The notes: generated by a model from the sequence alone, not told the origin. Positions 1-9,329 are shown, numbered from the stretch's first letter. The stretch is 64,000 bases of DNA from 66-474 sp035606235 (GCA_035606235.1 DATNFU010000028.1:48303-112302); one strand, 5' to 3'. Numbers and translations are program-made.

Positions 1-170
1 GCGGCACTGCCGCGCGCCGGCGAGCGCACGCACAAGGACGTGCAAGCGGGAAACTGTTCCATGGATGGCTGCTTGCGATTTCTTCGCGCCGGCGCGCGCG
101 CGGCAAGGAGCAAGGGCAGTCGAGCCGACACAACGTCGGCGAGACCATCGCGTCCAGCACGAATGGCTTT

Positions 171-242
171 GGTTACTTTCCCCGAAAGGAAAGTGACCCG
201 CTCGCGTTGAACGCGAGCGGAACCAGGACAGGGATGTCGGAC
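171..242. repeat. Two-hairpin intergenic element with conserved tail (copy A)
   Basis: An 11-bp inverted repeat (171-181 with 188-198, one mismatch) is followed by a perfect 8-bp stem (199-206 with 212-219, loop ttgaa) and then the tail gaaccaggacagggatg. Related tails recur at 21826-21844, 31618-31647 and 61652-61666, usually beside a hairpin. It sits downstream of rng. No T-run follows either hairpin in the direction of rng transcription, so it reads as a dispersed repeat more than a terminator. Confidence 0.7.
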
Positions 243-256
243 GGCAAAGACACTGG

Positions 257-276
257 ATTCCCGCTTTCGCGGGAAT
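257..276. repeat. Short palindrome attcccgc/gcgggaat
   Basis: A perfect 8-bp stem with a tttc loop is followed by gacga. The same style of palindrome (gattcc...ggaatgacga) recurs at 25172-25191 and in degraded form near 36279-36391 and 47700-47755. Confidence 0.65.
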
Positions 277-319
277 GACGAGGAATAAAGCAATCCGCGA
301 GCAGCGGAAGAAAGGAAAA

Positions 320-1831
320 TCAGAGCAGCACCACATCGAACTGCTCCTGCGCGTACTGCTCCTCGGGTTGAAAACGAATGGTCTTGCCGATGAAGGATTC
401 CAGTTCGGTCACCGCCGCCGAGTCCTCTTCCAGGATGCGCGCCACCACGCGCGGACAGGCCAGCACCAGCAATTTCTCCGCCTCGAACTGGCGCACCGCG
501 CGGGTGATCTCGCGGAAGATTTCATAGGAGACCGTTTCCGCGGTCTTGATCTTGCCGCGCCCGGAACAGGCCGGGCACGGTTCGCACAATTGCCGCTCCA
601 GGCTTTCGGTGGTGCGCTTGCGGGTCATCTCCACCAGCCCGAGCGGGCTCATCTCGTACACGGTGGTGCGCGCGTGGTCGCGCAGCAACGATTTTTCCAG
701 CATGCGCAGCACCTGGCGGCGGTGCTCGGCATCGAGCATGTCAATGAAGTCGATGATGATGATGCCACCGAGATTGCGCAGGCGCAGCTGTCGCGCCGCC
801 GACTGCGCGGCTTCAAGGTTGGTGCGGAACACGGTCTCTTCCAGATTGCGGGTTCCGAGATAGCTGCCGGTGTTGACGTCGATGGTGGTCATCGCCTCGG
901 TCTGGTCGATCACCAGATGGCCACCCGATTTCAGCGGCACTTCCTTGCGCAGGGCTTTCTGGATTTCATCCTCCACGCCGTAAAGATCGAAGATCGGGCG
1001 CTCTCCCGAATAATGCTCGATGCGTTCCACCAGATGCGGCATGAAGCGCTGCGCAAACTCCAGCGTGCGCTGATACGCCTCGCGCGAATCCACGCGCACT
1101 TTTTCGATATCGCTGTGCATCAGATCGCGCAATACACGCAACGGCAGCGGCGGCTCTTCATACACGCGCGTGCCGGGCTCCGCGCGCGCGATGTTCTCCT
1201 GCACGGCGAGCCAGACCTTGCCGATATAGGCGATGTCCTCTGCCAGCGCCGTCTCGGCCTCCCCTTCGGCATTGGTACGCGCGATGTAGCCGCGCCCGTC
1301 GTCACCGGACAATCGCGCCAGGATTTCCTTCAGCCGCGCGCGTTCGGCTTCGTCCTCGATGCGCACCGACACCCCGTGCAGGCGCGTGTGCGGCAGCAGC
1401 ACCAGATAGCGCGACGGAATCGACAGATGCGCCGAAAGCCGCGCGCCCTTGCCGCCGATCGGGTCCTTGATCACCTGCACGATGACGCGCTCGCCTTCGT
1501 GCACCAATTCGCCGATCGGAGGCGTCGGCGGCGAACCATTGTTGTTGGCATGCCCATTGCCGTTGGCGCCAGGTTCGTGCTCATCGGCGGTCAGCGCCGG
1601 CGGCGCGCGCACGATGTCGGAGGCATGCAGGAACGCCGCGCGGCTCAGCCCGATTTCGACGAATGCCGCCTGCATGCCCGGCATCACCCGCTGCACACGG
1701 CCACAATAGATGTTGCCGACATAGCCGCGCTTGCCGGCGCGCTCGACGTGCACCTCCTGCAGCATGCCATTTTCGATCACGCCCACGCGGGTTTCGCGCG
1801 GGGTGATATTGATCAGGATTTCCTCGCTCAT
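320..1831 (-). CDS. rng: Ribonuclease G
   Basis: A 503-residue endoribonuclease of the RNase E/G family, which matures the 5' end of 16S rRNA and takes part in mRNA decay. The N-terminus MSEEILINITPRETRVG is typical of the family. An S1-type RNA-binding region follows, then the catalytic DNase I-like part with TTIDVNTGSY and IIDFIDML, whose Asp residues bind magnesium. The Zn-link Cys pair is in CPACSGRG. Length is normal for RNase G and the long C-terminal scaffold of RNase E is absent. The frame stays open upstream to 2350, but the conserved N-terminus fixes the start at 1831. It is the last gene of the minus-strand block after maf, 242 bases downstream of it. Confidence 0.96.
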   Translation of the reverse strand: MSEEILINITPRETRVGVIENGMLQEVHVERAGKRGYVGNIYCGRVQRVMPGMQAAFVEIGLSRAAFLHASDIVRAPPALTADEHEPGANGNGHANNNGSPPTPPIGELVHEGERVIVQVIKDPIGGKGARLSAHLSIPSRYLVLLPHTRLHGVSVRIEDEAERARLKEILARLSGDDGRGYIARTNAEGEAETALAEDIAYIGKVWLAVQENIARAEPGTRVYEEPPLPLRVLRDLMHSDIEKVRVDSREAYQRTLEFAQRFMPHLVERIEHYSGERPIFDLYGVEDEIQKALRKEVPLKSGGHLVIDQTEAMTTIDVNTGSYLGTRNLEETVFRTNLEAAQSAARQLRLRNLGGIIIIDFIDMLDAEHRRQVLRMLEKSLLRDHARTTVYEMSPLGLVEMTRKRTTESLERQLCEPCPACSGRGKIKTAETVSYEIFREITRAVRQFEAEKLLVLACPRVVARILEEDSAAVTELESFIGKTIRFQPEEQYAQEQFDVVLL

Positions 1832-2073
1832 CACTAGAAGGCTTCTGCAAGGGAGAGGGACTTTCGTGTCGCCCGCATGACCATGCTTCCACACCCGCCG
1901 TCCAAGCCTTGCCGAGGCGGGGTTTGATCGCCCGTTTTGCAGGGGGTCGGGATCAAGAGCCGCTTCGAAAAATCGAGAGGTTTTGAAGCGTGGCTCACGC
2001 TGGCAGTTCCTGCGGTCAGGTTTCCTTATAGCCCGCCATTGCCGAACCTGTCGATGCAGCCTGCCGCAGCGAT

Positions 2074-2646
2074 TCAGATGCGGATACCGAAAGCGCGCAA
2101 CAGCCGCGCGGTTTCGTGCAGCGGCAGGCCCATTACACCGGAATAGCTGCCTCGGAGGTCCTCGATGAAGGACGCGGCGCGGCCCTGGATCGCATAAGCG
2201 CCGGCCTTGCCAAACGACTCGCCGGTGGCCACATAGCCGGCGATATCCGCATCGGATAAAGAAGCGAAACGCACTTCCGAAACGCTGGTCGCCACTTGGC
2301 GGCGAGAGGCATCCACGCACCACACCGTCGAAATCACCCGGTGCGTACATCCGGACAGCGCGCGCAGCATCGCCTCGGCATCGATCGCGTCATCGGGCTT
2401 GCCGAATACGCGATCACCCAACGCAACTTCGGTATCGGCGCCCAGCACGATCGGTCGATCACCTTGCTTGCTTGCCTCGGCCAATCCGGCCAGCGCCTTC
2501 TCGCGTGCGACGCGGCTGACGTAATCCTCGGCGCCCTCGCCGGGTTGTCGGAATTCCGGAACGTCCACATGCAGCAACTCGAATGTGACGTTGAGTTGTT
2601 CCAGCAATTGTTTGCGGCGCGGAGATTGGGAAGCGAGATAGAGCAT
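2074..2646 (-). CDS. maf: Maf-family nucleoside triphosphate pyrophosphatase
   Basis: A 190-residue Maf/HAM1-fold enzyme. Family members hydrolyse dTTP, UTP or modified nucleotides to monophosphates and pyrophosphate. The family signature SQSPRRKQLL lies at residues 6-15, and the catalytic Asp lies in LGADTEVALGDRVFGKP. The fold is complete. The position between rlmH and rng matches the order common in gammaproteobacteria. Substrate class (dTTP/UTP versus 7-methyl-GTP) is not settled by inspection. Confidence 0.94.
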   Translation of the reverse strand: MLYLASQSPRRKQLLEQLNVTFELLHVDVPEFRQPGEGAEDYVSRVAREKALAGLAEASKQGDRPIVLGADTEVALGDRVFGKPDDAIDAEAMLRALSGCTHRVISTVWCVDASRRQVATSVSEVRFASLSDADIAGYVATGESFGKAGAYAIQGRAASFIEDLRGSYSGVMGLPLHETARLLRAFGIRI

Positions 2647-2733
2647 TCCGGAAGCATAATGGCCATCCGAACCGGGACGGCATGGAAAAAGGCATGGAGG
2701 TCGAATCCGGGCTTGCGATTCCTCGCAAGTGTT

Positions 2734-3204
2734 CTATCCGCGATGATAGGGGTGTCCGGCTACGATCATGGCCGCGCGGTACAACTGCTCTGCCACGATC
2801 AGCCGCACCAGCATGTGCGGCAACGTCAGCGGCCCAAGCGACCAGCGCTGATCGGCGCGCGCCAGCACCGCATCGGCGTGGCCGTCCGCGCCGCCGATCA
2901 GAAACGCGAGTTCTTTTCCCGCCATGCGCCAGCGCCGCAGGTGCTGCGCCAGTTCTTCACTCGACCAGGCGCCCCCGCCGCCGTCCAATGCGACCACGTG
3001 CGCGCCGCGCGGCAATGCAGCCAGCATGGCCTCGCCCTCTTCTCTGATCGCGCGCGTCGGGTCGCGGCCCTTGCCGCGCGCGCCGGGTTTGAGTTCGACC
3101 AGTTCCAGTGGCAGCTCGCGCGACAGGCGCTTTCGATATTCAGAAAAGCCTTCGCCGACCCATGCGGGCATGGCCACGCCGATCGCGACGATGCGCGCGC
3201 GCAA
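2734..3204 (-). CDS. rlmH: 23S rRNA (pseudouridine-1915-N3)-methyltransferase RlmH
   Basis: A 156-residue SPOUT-class methyltransferase that methylates pseudouridine 1915 in helix 69 of 23S rRNA, on assembled ribosomes. The SAM-binding trefoil-knot sequences are visible: AFLIGGADGH, the following LSLGPLTLPHMLVRLIV-like stretch, and the C-terminal AGHPYHRG. Length is standard. It lies just downstream of rsfS, as in most gammaproteobacteria, and probably shares its transcript. Confidence 0.96.
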   Translation of the reverse strand: MRARIVAIGVAMPAWVGEGFSEYRKRLSRELPLELVELKPGARGKGRDPTRAIREEGEAMLAALPRGAHVVALDGGGGAWSSEELAQHLRRWRMAGKELAFLIGGADGHADAVLARADQRWSLGPLTLPHMLVRLIVAEQLYRAAMIVAGHPYHRG

Positions 3205-3289
3205 GCTCGCTAGGCCCGCCGCGGTTCACGCCGCGCAATGCGGGGAAACGGCGCTCGCAATTTCCCAGCCTGCATTCCCGGTTCCCGGC

Positions 3290-3694
3290 TCATTCGGCAT
3301 TGGCGGCTTCGGCATCATGATCGCCGACCGTCCACAGGCGCTCCAGACCATAGAACTCGCGAATGCGCGGCAGCATCACGTGCACGATGATGTCACCCAG
3401 GTCCACCAGCACCCATTCGGCTTCGGTCTGGCCTTCGACACCGAGCGGCAACATGCCCGCGCGCTTGACGAACTTCACTACCTCGTCGGCGAGGGATTTG
3501 ACGTGGCGGGTGGAGGTGCCGGAGGCGATGATCAACAGGTCGGCGATCGAGGTCTTGCCGCGTACGTCTATCTCGCGGACGTCGCGGGCCTTCAATTCTT
3601 CCAGGGCGTCAAGCACGCGCTGGCGCAGGACCTGTTCGGATGGAGCGGTAGGAGATGTTTCGGTGGTGCGGCGGGACAACGGCTGTTTGCTCAA
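3290..3694 (-). CDS. rsfS: Ribosomal silencing factor RsfS
   Basis: RsfS binds ribosomal protein uL14 and blocks 30S-50S joining in stationary phase. The DUF143 core is intact: LEELKARDVREIDVRG, SIADLLIIASGTSTRHVKSL and VLVDLGDIIVHVM. The start is uncertain. The open frame extends to an ATG at 3835, but that stretch is unlike the family; a TTG at 3694, with GAGG ten bases upstream, gives a normal 134-residue protein. An unusual gap of about 230 bases separates it from nadD, which is often almost contiguous. Confidence 0.9.
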   Translation of the reverse strand: MSKQPLSRRTTETSPTAPSEQVLRQRVLDALEELKARDVREIDVRGKTSIADLLIIASGTSTRHVKSLADEVVKFVKRAGMLPLGVEGQTEAEWVLVDLGDIIVHVMLPRIREFYGLERLWTVGDHDAEAANAE

Positions 3695-3925
3695 GTGGGT
3701 GCGACCTCGGCCTGTGTGTGCGGATGTGCGGGTGAATAAGACGGAATTCGCCTGATCGGCGACTCCAGTATGCGCGCCTTGGGATCGGGCGCAAGGGGGT
3801 GAGCCGGAGCTTTCGCGAGATGCGTTGAATTGCATGTCGCGCCAACGATCCCCGCGGGGATGTGCAGCCCGGGAAGCGCGCCGTGGATGGTGCTCGCCCC
3901 TCGCCGGTGGCGCGCCGGCGCGCTC

Positions 3926-4564
3926 CTATCGATAAGCCGCGAGCAACGTGGAATCGGCGAGTAATGCGTCCGGCAACAGCCAGCGCGGCTGCCGGCCACT
4001 GCGCAACAACGCGCGGATTCTGGTGCCGGAAATTTCCAGCGGCGTGATCGCGATGCGCAGCACGCAACCGGCGGCGCTGGCGCACAAGGCATTTGCATCG
4101 GACACTTCACGCGAAGCGATTGCTTCGGCAAGTTCAGTCGGCAGCGGCGGCACAAGCCCGGGCCGAGTCAGCACGCCGATATGCGCGAAATCCGGCAACT
4201 CATGCCAGCGATGCCAGCCGGGCAGTCCGGCGAAGGCGTCCGCGCCCAGCAGCAACACCAGCGGTCGCGCGCCGATTTCCGCGCGCAAGGAAATCAGTGT
4301 GTCGACCGTGTACGACGGGCCGGCACGATCGAGTTCGCGCGTGTCCAGCGACAAGCGACACTGCCCCGCCAAGGCCGCACGCAGCATCGCCACCCGCTGC
4401 CCGGCGCTCGCCACCGGCGCGGGCCGGTGCGGCGGCACATGTGCGGGCACCAGGCGAACTTCGGCGTCGAGCGCCTCGGCGACTTCCCATGCCGCGCGCA
4501 AATGGCCCAGATGCACCGGATCGAACGTGCCACCGAGGATCGCGAGGGGTTGAATACTCGTCAT
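3926..4564 (-). CDS. nadD: Nicotinate-nucleotide adenylyltransferase
   Basis: Adenylates nicotinate mononucleotide to deamido-NAD, the penultimate step of NAD synthesis. The nucleotidyltransferase HxGH motif is in ILGGTFDPVHLGHL at the N-terminus. The C-terminal SGTRIRALLRSG carries the ISSTxIR-like signature. An ATG at 4564 gives 212 residues; a TTG at 4576 would add four residues, and neither start has a strong ribosome-binding site. The gene is preceded by an unusual inverted-repeat element instead of abutting holA. Confidence 0.95.
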   Translation of the reverse strand: MTSIQPLAILGGTFDPVHLGHLRAAWEVAEALDAEVRLVPAHVPPHRPAPVASAGQRVAMLRAALAGQCRLSLDTRELDRAGPSYTVDTLISLRAEIGARPLVLLLGADAFAGLPGWHRWHELPDFAHIGVLTRPGLVPPLPTELAEAIASREVSDANALCASAAGCVLRIAITPLEISGTRIRALLRSGRQPRWLLPDALLADSTLLAAYR

Positions 4565-4580
4565 TGTCGAGAGCAAGAAA

Positions 4581-4731
4581 TTGTCCGCAAAGGACGCGAA
4601 GATCGCAAAGAAAACGAATCAAAACTTCTTCATTCCGCTTTCCCGGCAATACATGAGTTCAATGTCAGATTAAACTTTTATTCTTTTCGGCTTCCGCTTC
4701 TTTTCGCGTCCTTTGCGTTTTTTGCGGACAA
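4581..4731. repeat. MITE-like 151-bp element with inverted termini between holA and nadD
   Basis: The ends are perfect 11-bp inverted repeats: ttgtccgcaaa at 4581-4591 and tttgcggacaa at 4721-4731. The arms continue with aggacgcgaa at 4591-4600, matched by ttcgcgtcct at 4703-4712. The centre (about 4612-4700) is clearly AT-richer than its neighbours and has no gene. The same terminal 11-mer occurs at 20321-20331 after rhlE. It could be a miniature non-autonomous element or a long-stem regulatory structure; no target-site duplication was confirmed. Confidence 0.6.
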
Positions 4732-4745
4732 GACGCTCTGGCTTT

Positions 4746-5789
4746 TCACGCCAGCACCGCCGCCGCACGCGGTTGCGCGATCGCGACCAGCAAGCGCTCC
4801 ATTTCCTGCCACGGATCGCCCATGGCTTTGCCGGCGTCATCCACGACGCGACCTTTGGCCATGCGATCGATGCGTGCGCACCAGGCCACGCAGCGTTCCC
4901 AGTGCGCAGTGCCGCGGCCGGCGCGCTTCAACGCGGACGCGAAAAGTTTCTGTCGCGCCGGCCAGAAGTTGTATTCCGCACGGGCGGCACTGGCGAAGTC
5001 GTCGGCTGATGCCAACCGCAACGCAAGTTCCAGTTGATTGAGGAGCCAGCCAAGCATCGGGATCAGGTCTTCGCCTTCGGCGCGCAAGCCGGCCAGCACG
5101 CGCAGGGCGCGCGCGGCATTGCCGGCAAGCGCCGCGTCGGTAAGCTTGAACACGTCGTAAAGCGCGTTGTCCGAGTCCAGTGCTTCGAGTTCCGCCGCCG
5201 CCACCCGACCACCTTCGCGCAGCATCGAGAGTTTGTCGATCTCCTGTGCGATCGCCAGCAGGTTGCCTTCCGCGCGCGACGCCAGCAACGCGACTGCATC
5301 GTCATCCGGGGCGAAGCCCTTGCTGCGCATGCGCGCGCGAATCCAGGCAGGCAATTCTTCCACCCGCAAGGATTTGATCGGCACGTACACGCCAGTGCGT
5401 TCGACCTCCCGCACCCACGCACCCTCGTGTTTCTTGCCCCATTGCATGGCGCCGATCAGCAGCACGGTGTCCGGCGCGGGCGATTTGCACCAGTCGATGA
5501 TCGCGGCGGAGCCTTCCTTGCCGACCAGGCCGGTCGGCACGCGCAATTCGATCAGCCGCCGCGAAGAAAACAACGAGAGACTGGCCGTGGCGCGCGCAAG
5601 TTGATTCCAGTCAAAGCGCGCATCGACATCCAGCACTTCGCGCTCGGCGAAACCCAAGGCACGCGCGCGTGCGCGCAGCGCGTCGCCGGCTTCCTGCAAC
5701 AGCAGCGGGTCCTCGCCCGCAAGCAGATAGACGGCTGCAAGCTCGCCCTTGTCGAGCGATTTGTGAAAGCTTTCCAGTGTGCTGGCCAT
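4746..5789 (-). CDS. holA: DNA polymerase III delta subunit
   Basis: HolA opens the beta sliding clamp within the clamp-loader complex. The 347-residue protein has the family N-terminus (VYLLAGEDPLLLQEAGDALRARA), the AAA+-like delta fold without a P-loop, and the C-terminal LLNQLELALRLA helix bundle. ATG at 5789 is preferred over TTG at 5804 because GAAGG lies four bases upstream of the ATG. It follows lptE by 11 bases, so the two are probably co-transcribed. Confidence 0.95.
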   Translation of the reverse strand: MASTLESFHKSLDKGELAAVYLLAGEDPLLLQEAGDALRARARALGFAEREVLDVDARFDWNQLARATASLSLFSSRRLIELRVPTGLVGKEGSAAIIDWCKSPAPDTVLLIGAMQWGKKHEGAWVREVERTGVYVPIKSLRVEELPAWIRARMRSKGFAPDDDAVALLASRAEGNLLAIAQEIDKLSMLREGGRVAAAELEALDSDNALYDVFKLTDAALAGNAARALRVLAGLRAEGEDLIPMLGWLLNQLELALRLASADDFASAARAEYNFWPARQKLFASALKRAGRGTAHWERCVAWCARIDRMAKGRVVDDAGKAMGDPWQEMERLLVAIAQPRAAAVLA

Positions 5790-5800
5790 CCGGCCTTCGC

Positions 5801-6418
5801 TCAATCGGTGGATGCGCTCGCCGGCAGCGAGGTCGAACTTGCGGACGGCAGCGACGATGACACGCCGCCCGCAGGAATCGAAGTGGATTCGCTTTCGCCC
5901 GCCGGCGGCACCAGCGTGCCCTTGCGGCCAATCGCCTCCAGCCGGCGCATGATCGCGTCGGTCATCTCCCGCGCGAGATCGCGTTCGATCACTTCGGTCT
6001 GCGCGGCGGTGCCGATCGCCTGGAATGGGTCGAAGGTGAATTCGTGCGACAGGTCGATGGTCTGCTGCGGCAGCACCATCGCGCCGCTGCCATCTTTCAA
6101 CGAGAACGCGACGTGGTAGCGAACCGCGTATTCGCCGACGCGCGCGAAGCCGGTGGACGTAAGCACATCGGTACGGAAAGCCGCGCCGACATCCAGCTCG
6201 GCCACGCCCGGCGAGGCCTCGTTCAACACCTGCACCTTGCGCACCTGCAGGGCGCGCGCGAGATCGCGCGGCAGCTCGCCGCCACCGGTGACCTTCAGAT
6301 AGACCTGCTGCTGCATCGGTTCCGGCAGCGCCGCGCTCTGGCGCAGATGGAAGCCGCAGGCGGAAAGCAGGATCACCGCGGAAACCGGTACGGCGTTCAG
6401 CAGTCGGCGCAGGCGCAT
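5801..6418 (-). CDS. lptE: LPS-assembly lipoprotein LptE
   Basis: LptE plugs the LptD barrel and helps place lipopolysaccharide in the outer leaflet of the outer membrane. The 205-residue protein starts with a lipoprotein signal peptide with lipobox LLSAC (Cys about residue 21), followed by GFHLRQS, which is typical of LptE/RlpB. The C-terminal third is Ser/Ala-rich and poorly conserved. Its place between leuS and holA is the canonical gammaproteobacterial order. Confidence 0.93.
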   Translation of the reverse strand: MRLRRLLNAVPVSAVILLSACGFHLRQSAALPEPMQQQVYLKVTGGGELPRDLARALQVRKVQVLNEASPGVAELDVGAAFRTDVLTSTGFARVGEYAVRYHVAFSLKDGSGAMVLPQQTIDLSHEFTFDPFQAIGTAAQTEVIERDLAREMTDAIMRRLEAIGRKGTLVPPAGESESTSIPAGGVSSSLPSASSTSLPASASTD

Positions 6419-6468
6419 GGTCGGATTCCGTTGCAGTTCTCAGCGCTGAATCGTACAGGATCGCGCGC

Positions 6469-9180
6469 TCACACCACGATATTGACGATCTTCCCCGGCA
6501 CCACGATCACCTTGCGCGGTATCTGCCCGGCCAGGAACTTCGCCACCGCGGGTTCCGCCAGCGCTTCGCGCTCGGCTTCTTCGCGTGCGGCGGAAACCGG
6601 CAGCTCGATCGTGCCGCGCAATTTGCCGTTGATCTGCACCGCCACGATTACCGAATCGCGCACCAGTGCCGCCGGATCGGCCCGCGGGAAGCGCACGTCC
6701 TCGATCAGCGTTTCGCGATGACCCAGCACCCGCCACAGCGCATGGCTGGCGTGCGGTGTGAATGGGTTCAACAGCAACACCATGTTCTCCAGCGCCTCAT
6801 GCCGCACTGCGCGGCCCTGCTCGCTCATGTCGTCGAATTTCGACACGTGGTTGAGCAACTCCATCAGCGCGGCAATGGCGGTATTGAAGGCATGGCGGCG
6901 ACCGATATCATCACCGACCTTGGCAATGGTTTCGTGCACCTGCCGGCGCAGGGTTTTCTGCGCGACGTTCAAGGCTGCGGGATCCAACTCCGGATGGTCC
7001 GGTTGCGCGGCATGCGTCACCACCTCGCGCCAGAACCGCCGCAGGAAGCGCGCCATGCCTTCCACGCCGGCCTCGTTCCATTCCAGCGACTGCTCGGGCG
7101 GCGCGGCGAACATCGAGAACAGACGCACCGTATCCGCGCCGAACTTGTCGATCATCGTCTGCGGATCGACGCCATTGTTCTTGGACTTCGACATCTTCTC
7201 GGTCGGGCCGATGTGCACCGGCTGGCCGTCCGCTTTCAGGGTCGCGCCCACGACGTGCCCGCGTTCATTGCGCCGAATTTCCACGTCCGCCGGATTGATC
7301 CATTCGCGATGACCGTTCGTCTCGCGATAGAAGGTCTCCGCCACCACCATGCCCTGGCACAGCAGATTGGTCGCCGGCTCGTCCGAATGCACCAGACCCG
7401 CATCGCGCATCAGCTTGTGATAGAAGCGGAAGTACAGGAGGTGCAGGATCGCGTGTTCGATACCGCCGATGTATTGATCCACCGGCAGCCAGTAATTCGC
7501 GCGCTCGTCCACCTGCGTCGACGCGCCGGGCGAGGTGTAGCGCGCGTAATACCAGCTCGATTCCATGAAGGTGTCGAAGGTGTCGGTCTCGCGCTCGGCC
7601 GGGCCATGACAATTCGGACAGGTCGTCTTGCGCCACTCCGGATCGGCCTTGATCGGCGACTGCACGCCCATGAATTGCACGTTTTCGGGCAGCACGACAG
7701 GCAATTGATCTTCCGGCACCGGCACCGCGCCGCACTTCGCGCAATGGACGATCGGGATCGGACAACCCCAGTAGCGTTGGCGCGAGACGCCCCAGTCGCG
7801 CAGCCGCCAGTGCACCGAGCGCTTGCCGCGGCCTTCGGATTCGAGCCGGCGCGCGAACGCATCCAGCGCATCGTCAAAACCGAGTCCGGAAAAGTCGTTG
7901 GAATTCACCAACATGCCACGTTCCGTGAAGGCGCTTTCGAGCTCGATTCGACGCGTGAATTCACGCAGCTTTTCTTCCAGCGCTCGCGCGTCGCTGAGGT
8001 TCTCGAACGGCGCCTGGCCCAGCGCGACCGACATGGGATCGAATGCCAGCGCCTCCCGCTCGCCCAGCGCGCGCAACGCGGATGCAGTGTCCGCATCCAC
8101 GATCACGATCTTCTTGGGCAACTTGTATCGAGTTGCGAATTCCCAGTCGCGCTGGTCGTGCGCGGGCACCGCCATGACCGCGCCGGTGCCATAACCCATC
8201 AGCACGAAGTTGGCGATCCAGATCGGCAATTTCTCGCCGCTGACCGGATGGATGGCCTTGAGCCCGGTGTCCACACCGCGCTTTTCCTGGGTCTCCAGTT
8301 CCGCTTCGGAAACACCGCCGTGCCGGCACGCCTCGATGAAGCGCGCGATCTGCGGATTGTCGTGCGCCGCGAGGGCGGCCAGCGGATGCTCGGCCGCGAT
8401 CGAAATGAAGGTGACGCCCATCAGCGTGTCGGGCCGCGTGGTGAACACGCTCAGCGGTTCGTCCGCGCCTTCCACGTCGAAATGGATTTCCAGTCCCTCC
8501 GAGCGGCCGATCCAGTTGCGCTGCATGGTCTTGACCGCCTCCGGCCAGCCCGGCAGCTTGTCCAGTTCGTCCAGCAGCTCCTGCGCGTAATCGGTGATCT
8601 TCAAAAACCACTGCGGGATCTCGCGCTTCTCCACCACCGCGCCGGAGCGCCAGCCACGCCCGTCCACCACCTGTTCGTTGGCGAGCACGGTCTGGTCCAC
8701 CGGATCCCAGTTCACCACGCTGTTCTTCTGATACACCAAACCTTTCTCGAACAGCCGCACGAACATGCGCTGCTCGTGCACGTAGTAATCCGGTTTGCAG
8801 GTGGCGAACTCGCGCGACCAGTCAATGGCGAAACCCATCGCCTGCAACTGCGCGCGCATGTGTTCGATGTTCTGGTAAGTCCACTTCGCCGGCGGCACGC
8901 CGCGCGCAATCGCAGCGTTCTCCGCCGGCAGACCGAACGCGTCCCAACCCATCGGCTGCAACACGTTTTTTCCTTGCATGCGCTGGAATCGCGAGATCAC
9001 GTCGCCGATGGTGTAGTTGCGCACGTGACCCATGTGCAGCGCGCCGCTCGGATACGGCAGCATGGACAGGCAATAGAATTTCTCGCGCGCGGGATCTTCC
9101 TTCACCTCGAAGGCGCGCGTGTCGGCCCAGAACTTCTGCGCATCAGCTTCGATCGCGCGCGGGTCGTAGTGTTCCTGCAT
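6469..9180 (-). CDS. leuS: Leucyl-tRNA synthetase
   Basis: A class I aminoacyl-tRNA synthetase of 903 residues that charges tRNA-Leu. The HIGH signature appears as PYPSGALHMGHVRNY (about residues 42-56) and the KMSKS loop as EKMSKSKNN (about residue 661). The CP1 editing domain lies between, with the T-rich FTTRPDTLMGVTFISIA site. The anticodon-binding and C-terminal domains are complete. It heads the minus-strand leuS-lptE-holA block and the start is unambiguous. The long open frames on the opposite strand are shadows of this gene. Confidence 0.98.
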   Translation of the reverse strand: MQEHYDPRAIEADAQKFWADTRAFEVKEDPAREKFYCLSMLPYPSGALHMGHVRNYTIGDVISRFQRMQGKNVLQPMGWDAFGLPAENAAIARGVPPAKWTYQNIEHMRAQLQAMGFAIDWSREFATCKPDYYVHEQRMFVRLFEKGLVYQKNSVVNWDPVDQTVLANEQVVDGRGWRSGAVVEKREIPQWFLKITDYAQELLDELDKLPGWPEAVKTMQRNWIGRSEGLEIHFDVEGADEPLSVFTTRPDTLMGVTFISIAAEHPLAALAAHDNPQIARFIEACRHGGVSEAELETQEKRGVDTGLKAIHPVSGEKLPIWIANFVLMGYGTGAVMAVPAHDQRDWEFATRYKLPKKIVIVDADTASALRALGEREALAFDPMSVALGQAPFENLSDARALEEKLREFTRRIELESAFTERGMLVNSNDFSGLGFDDALDAFARRLESEGRGKRSVHWRLRDWGVSRQRYWGCPIPIVHCAKCGAVPVPEDQLPVVLPENVQFMGVQSPIKADPEWRKTTCPNCHGPAERETDTFDTFMESSWYYARYTSPGASTQVDERANYWLPVDQYIGGIEHAILHLLYFRFYHKLMRDAGLVHSDEPATNLLCQGMVVAETFYRETNGHREWINPADVEIRRNERGHVVGATLKADGQPVHIGPTEKMSKSKNNGVDPQTMIDKFGADTVRLFSMFAAPPEQSLEWNEAGVEGMARFLRRFWREVVTHAAQPDHPELDPAALNVAQKTLRRQVHETIAKVGDDIGRRHAFNTAIAALMELLNHVSKFDDMSEQGRAVRHEALENMVLLLNPFTPHASHALWRVLGHRETLIEDVRFPRADPAALVRDSVIVAVQINGKLRGTIELPVSAAREEAEREALAEPAVAKFLAGQIPRKVIVVPGKIVNIVV

Positions 9181-9329
9181 GGTCGGTCCGTGGCATGGCG
9201 CGCAACGCCGTGCGGCGCGCGAACGAGCAGCCTACCGCAGTGCAACATGGCCGCCAAGCCCATGGCGTTCGGCACGCTCGCGCGCACGGCGGCTCGCTAT
9301 GATGCCTGTTTTGCCATGGGGAGCTCGAT

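Larger units (their letters stand above)
1..319. other. Gene-free left edge with palindromic repeats
   Basis: No credible gene is seen here. A plus-strand frame stays open from base 1 to a stop at 208-210, but it runs through repeat DNA and looks like high-GC chance coding. The right half is filled by two hairpins and a repeat tail (171-242) and a third hairpin (257-276). In relatives a large YhdP-like gene often follows rng; here any such gene would begin beyond the left edge. Confidence 0.6.

Noticed and set aside
1..210. Open plus-strand frame at the left edge, possible gene end
   Set aside because: It passes through palindromic repeats and its translation shows no domain or sensible composition.
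275..1837. Plus-strand open frame of 520 codons opposite rng
   Set aside because: Complete overlap with a clear RNase G gene; composition is typical of an antisense shadow.
9298..9303. TATGAT as the -10 box of the amidohydrolase gene
   Set aside because: No -35-like hexamer at usual spacing; too weak to annotate.
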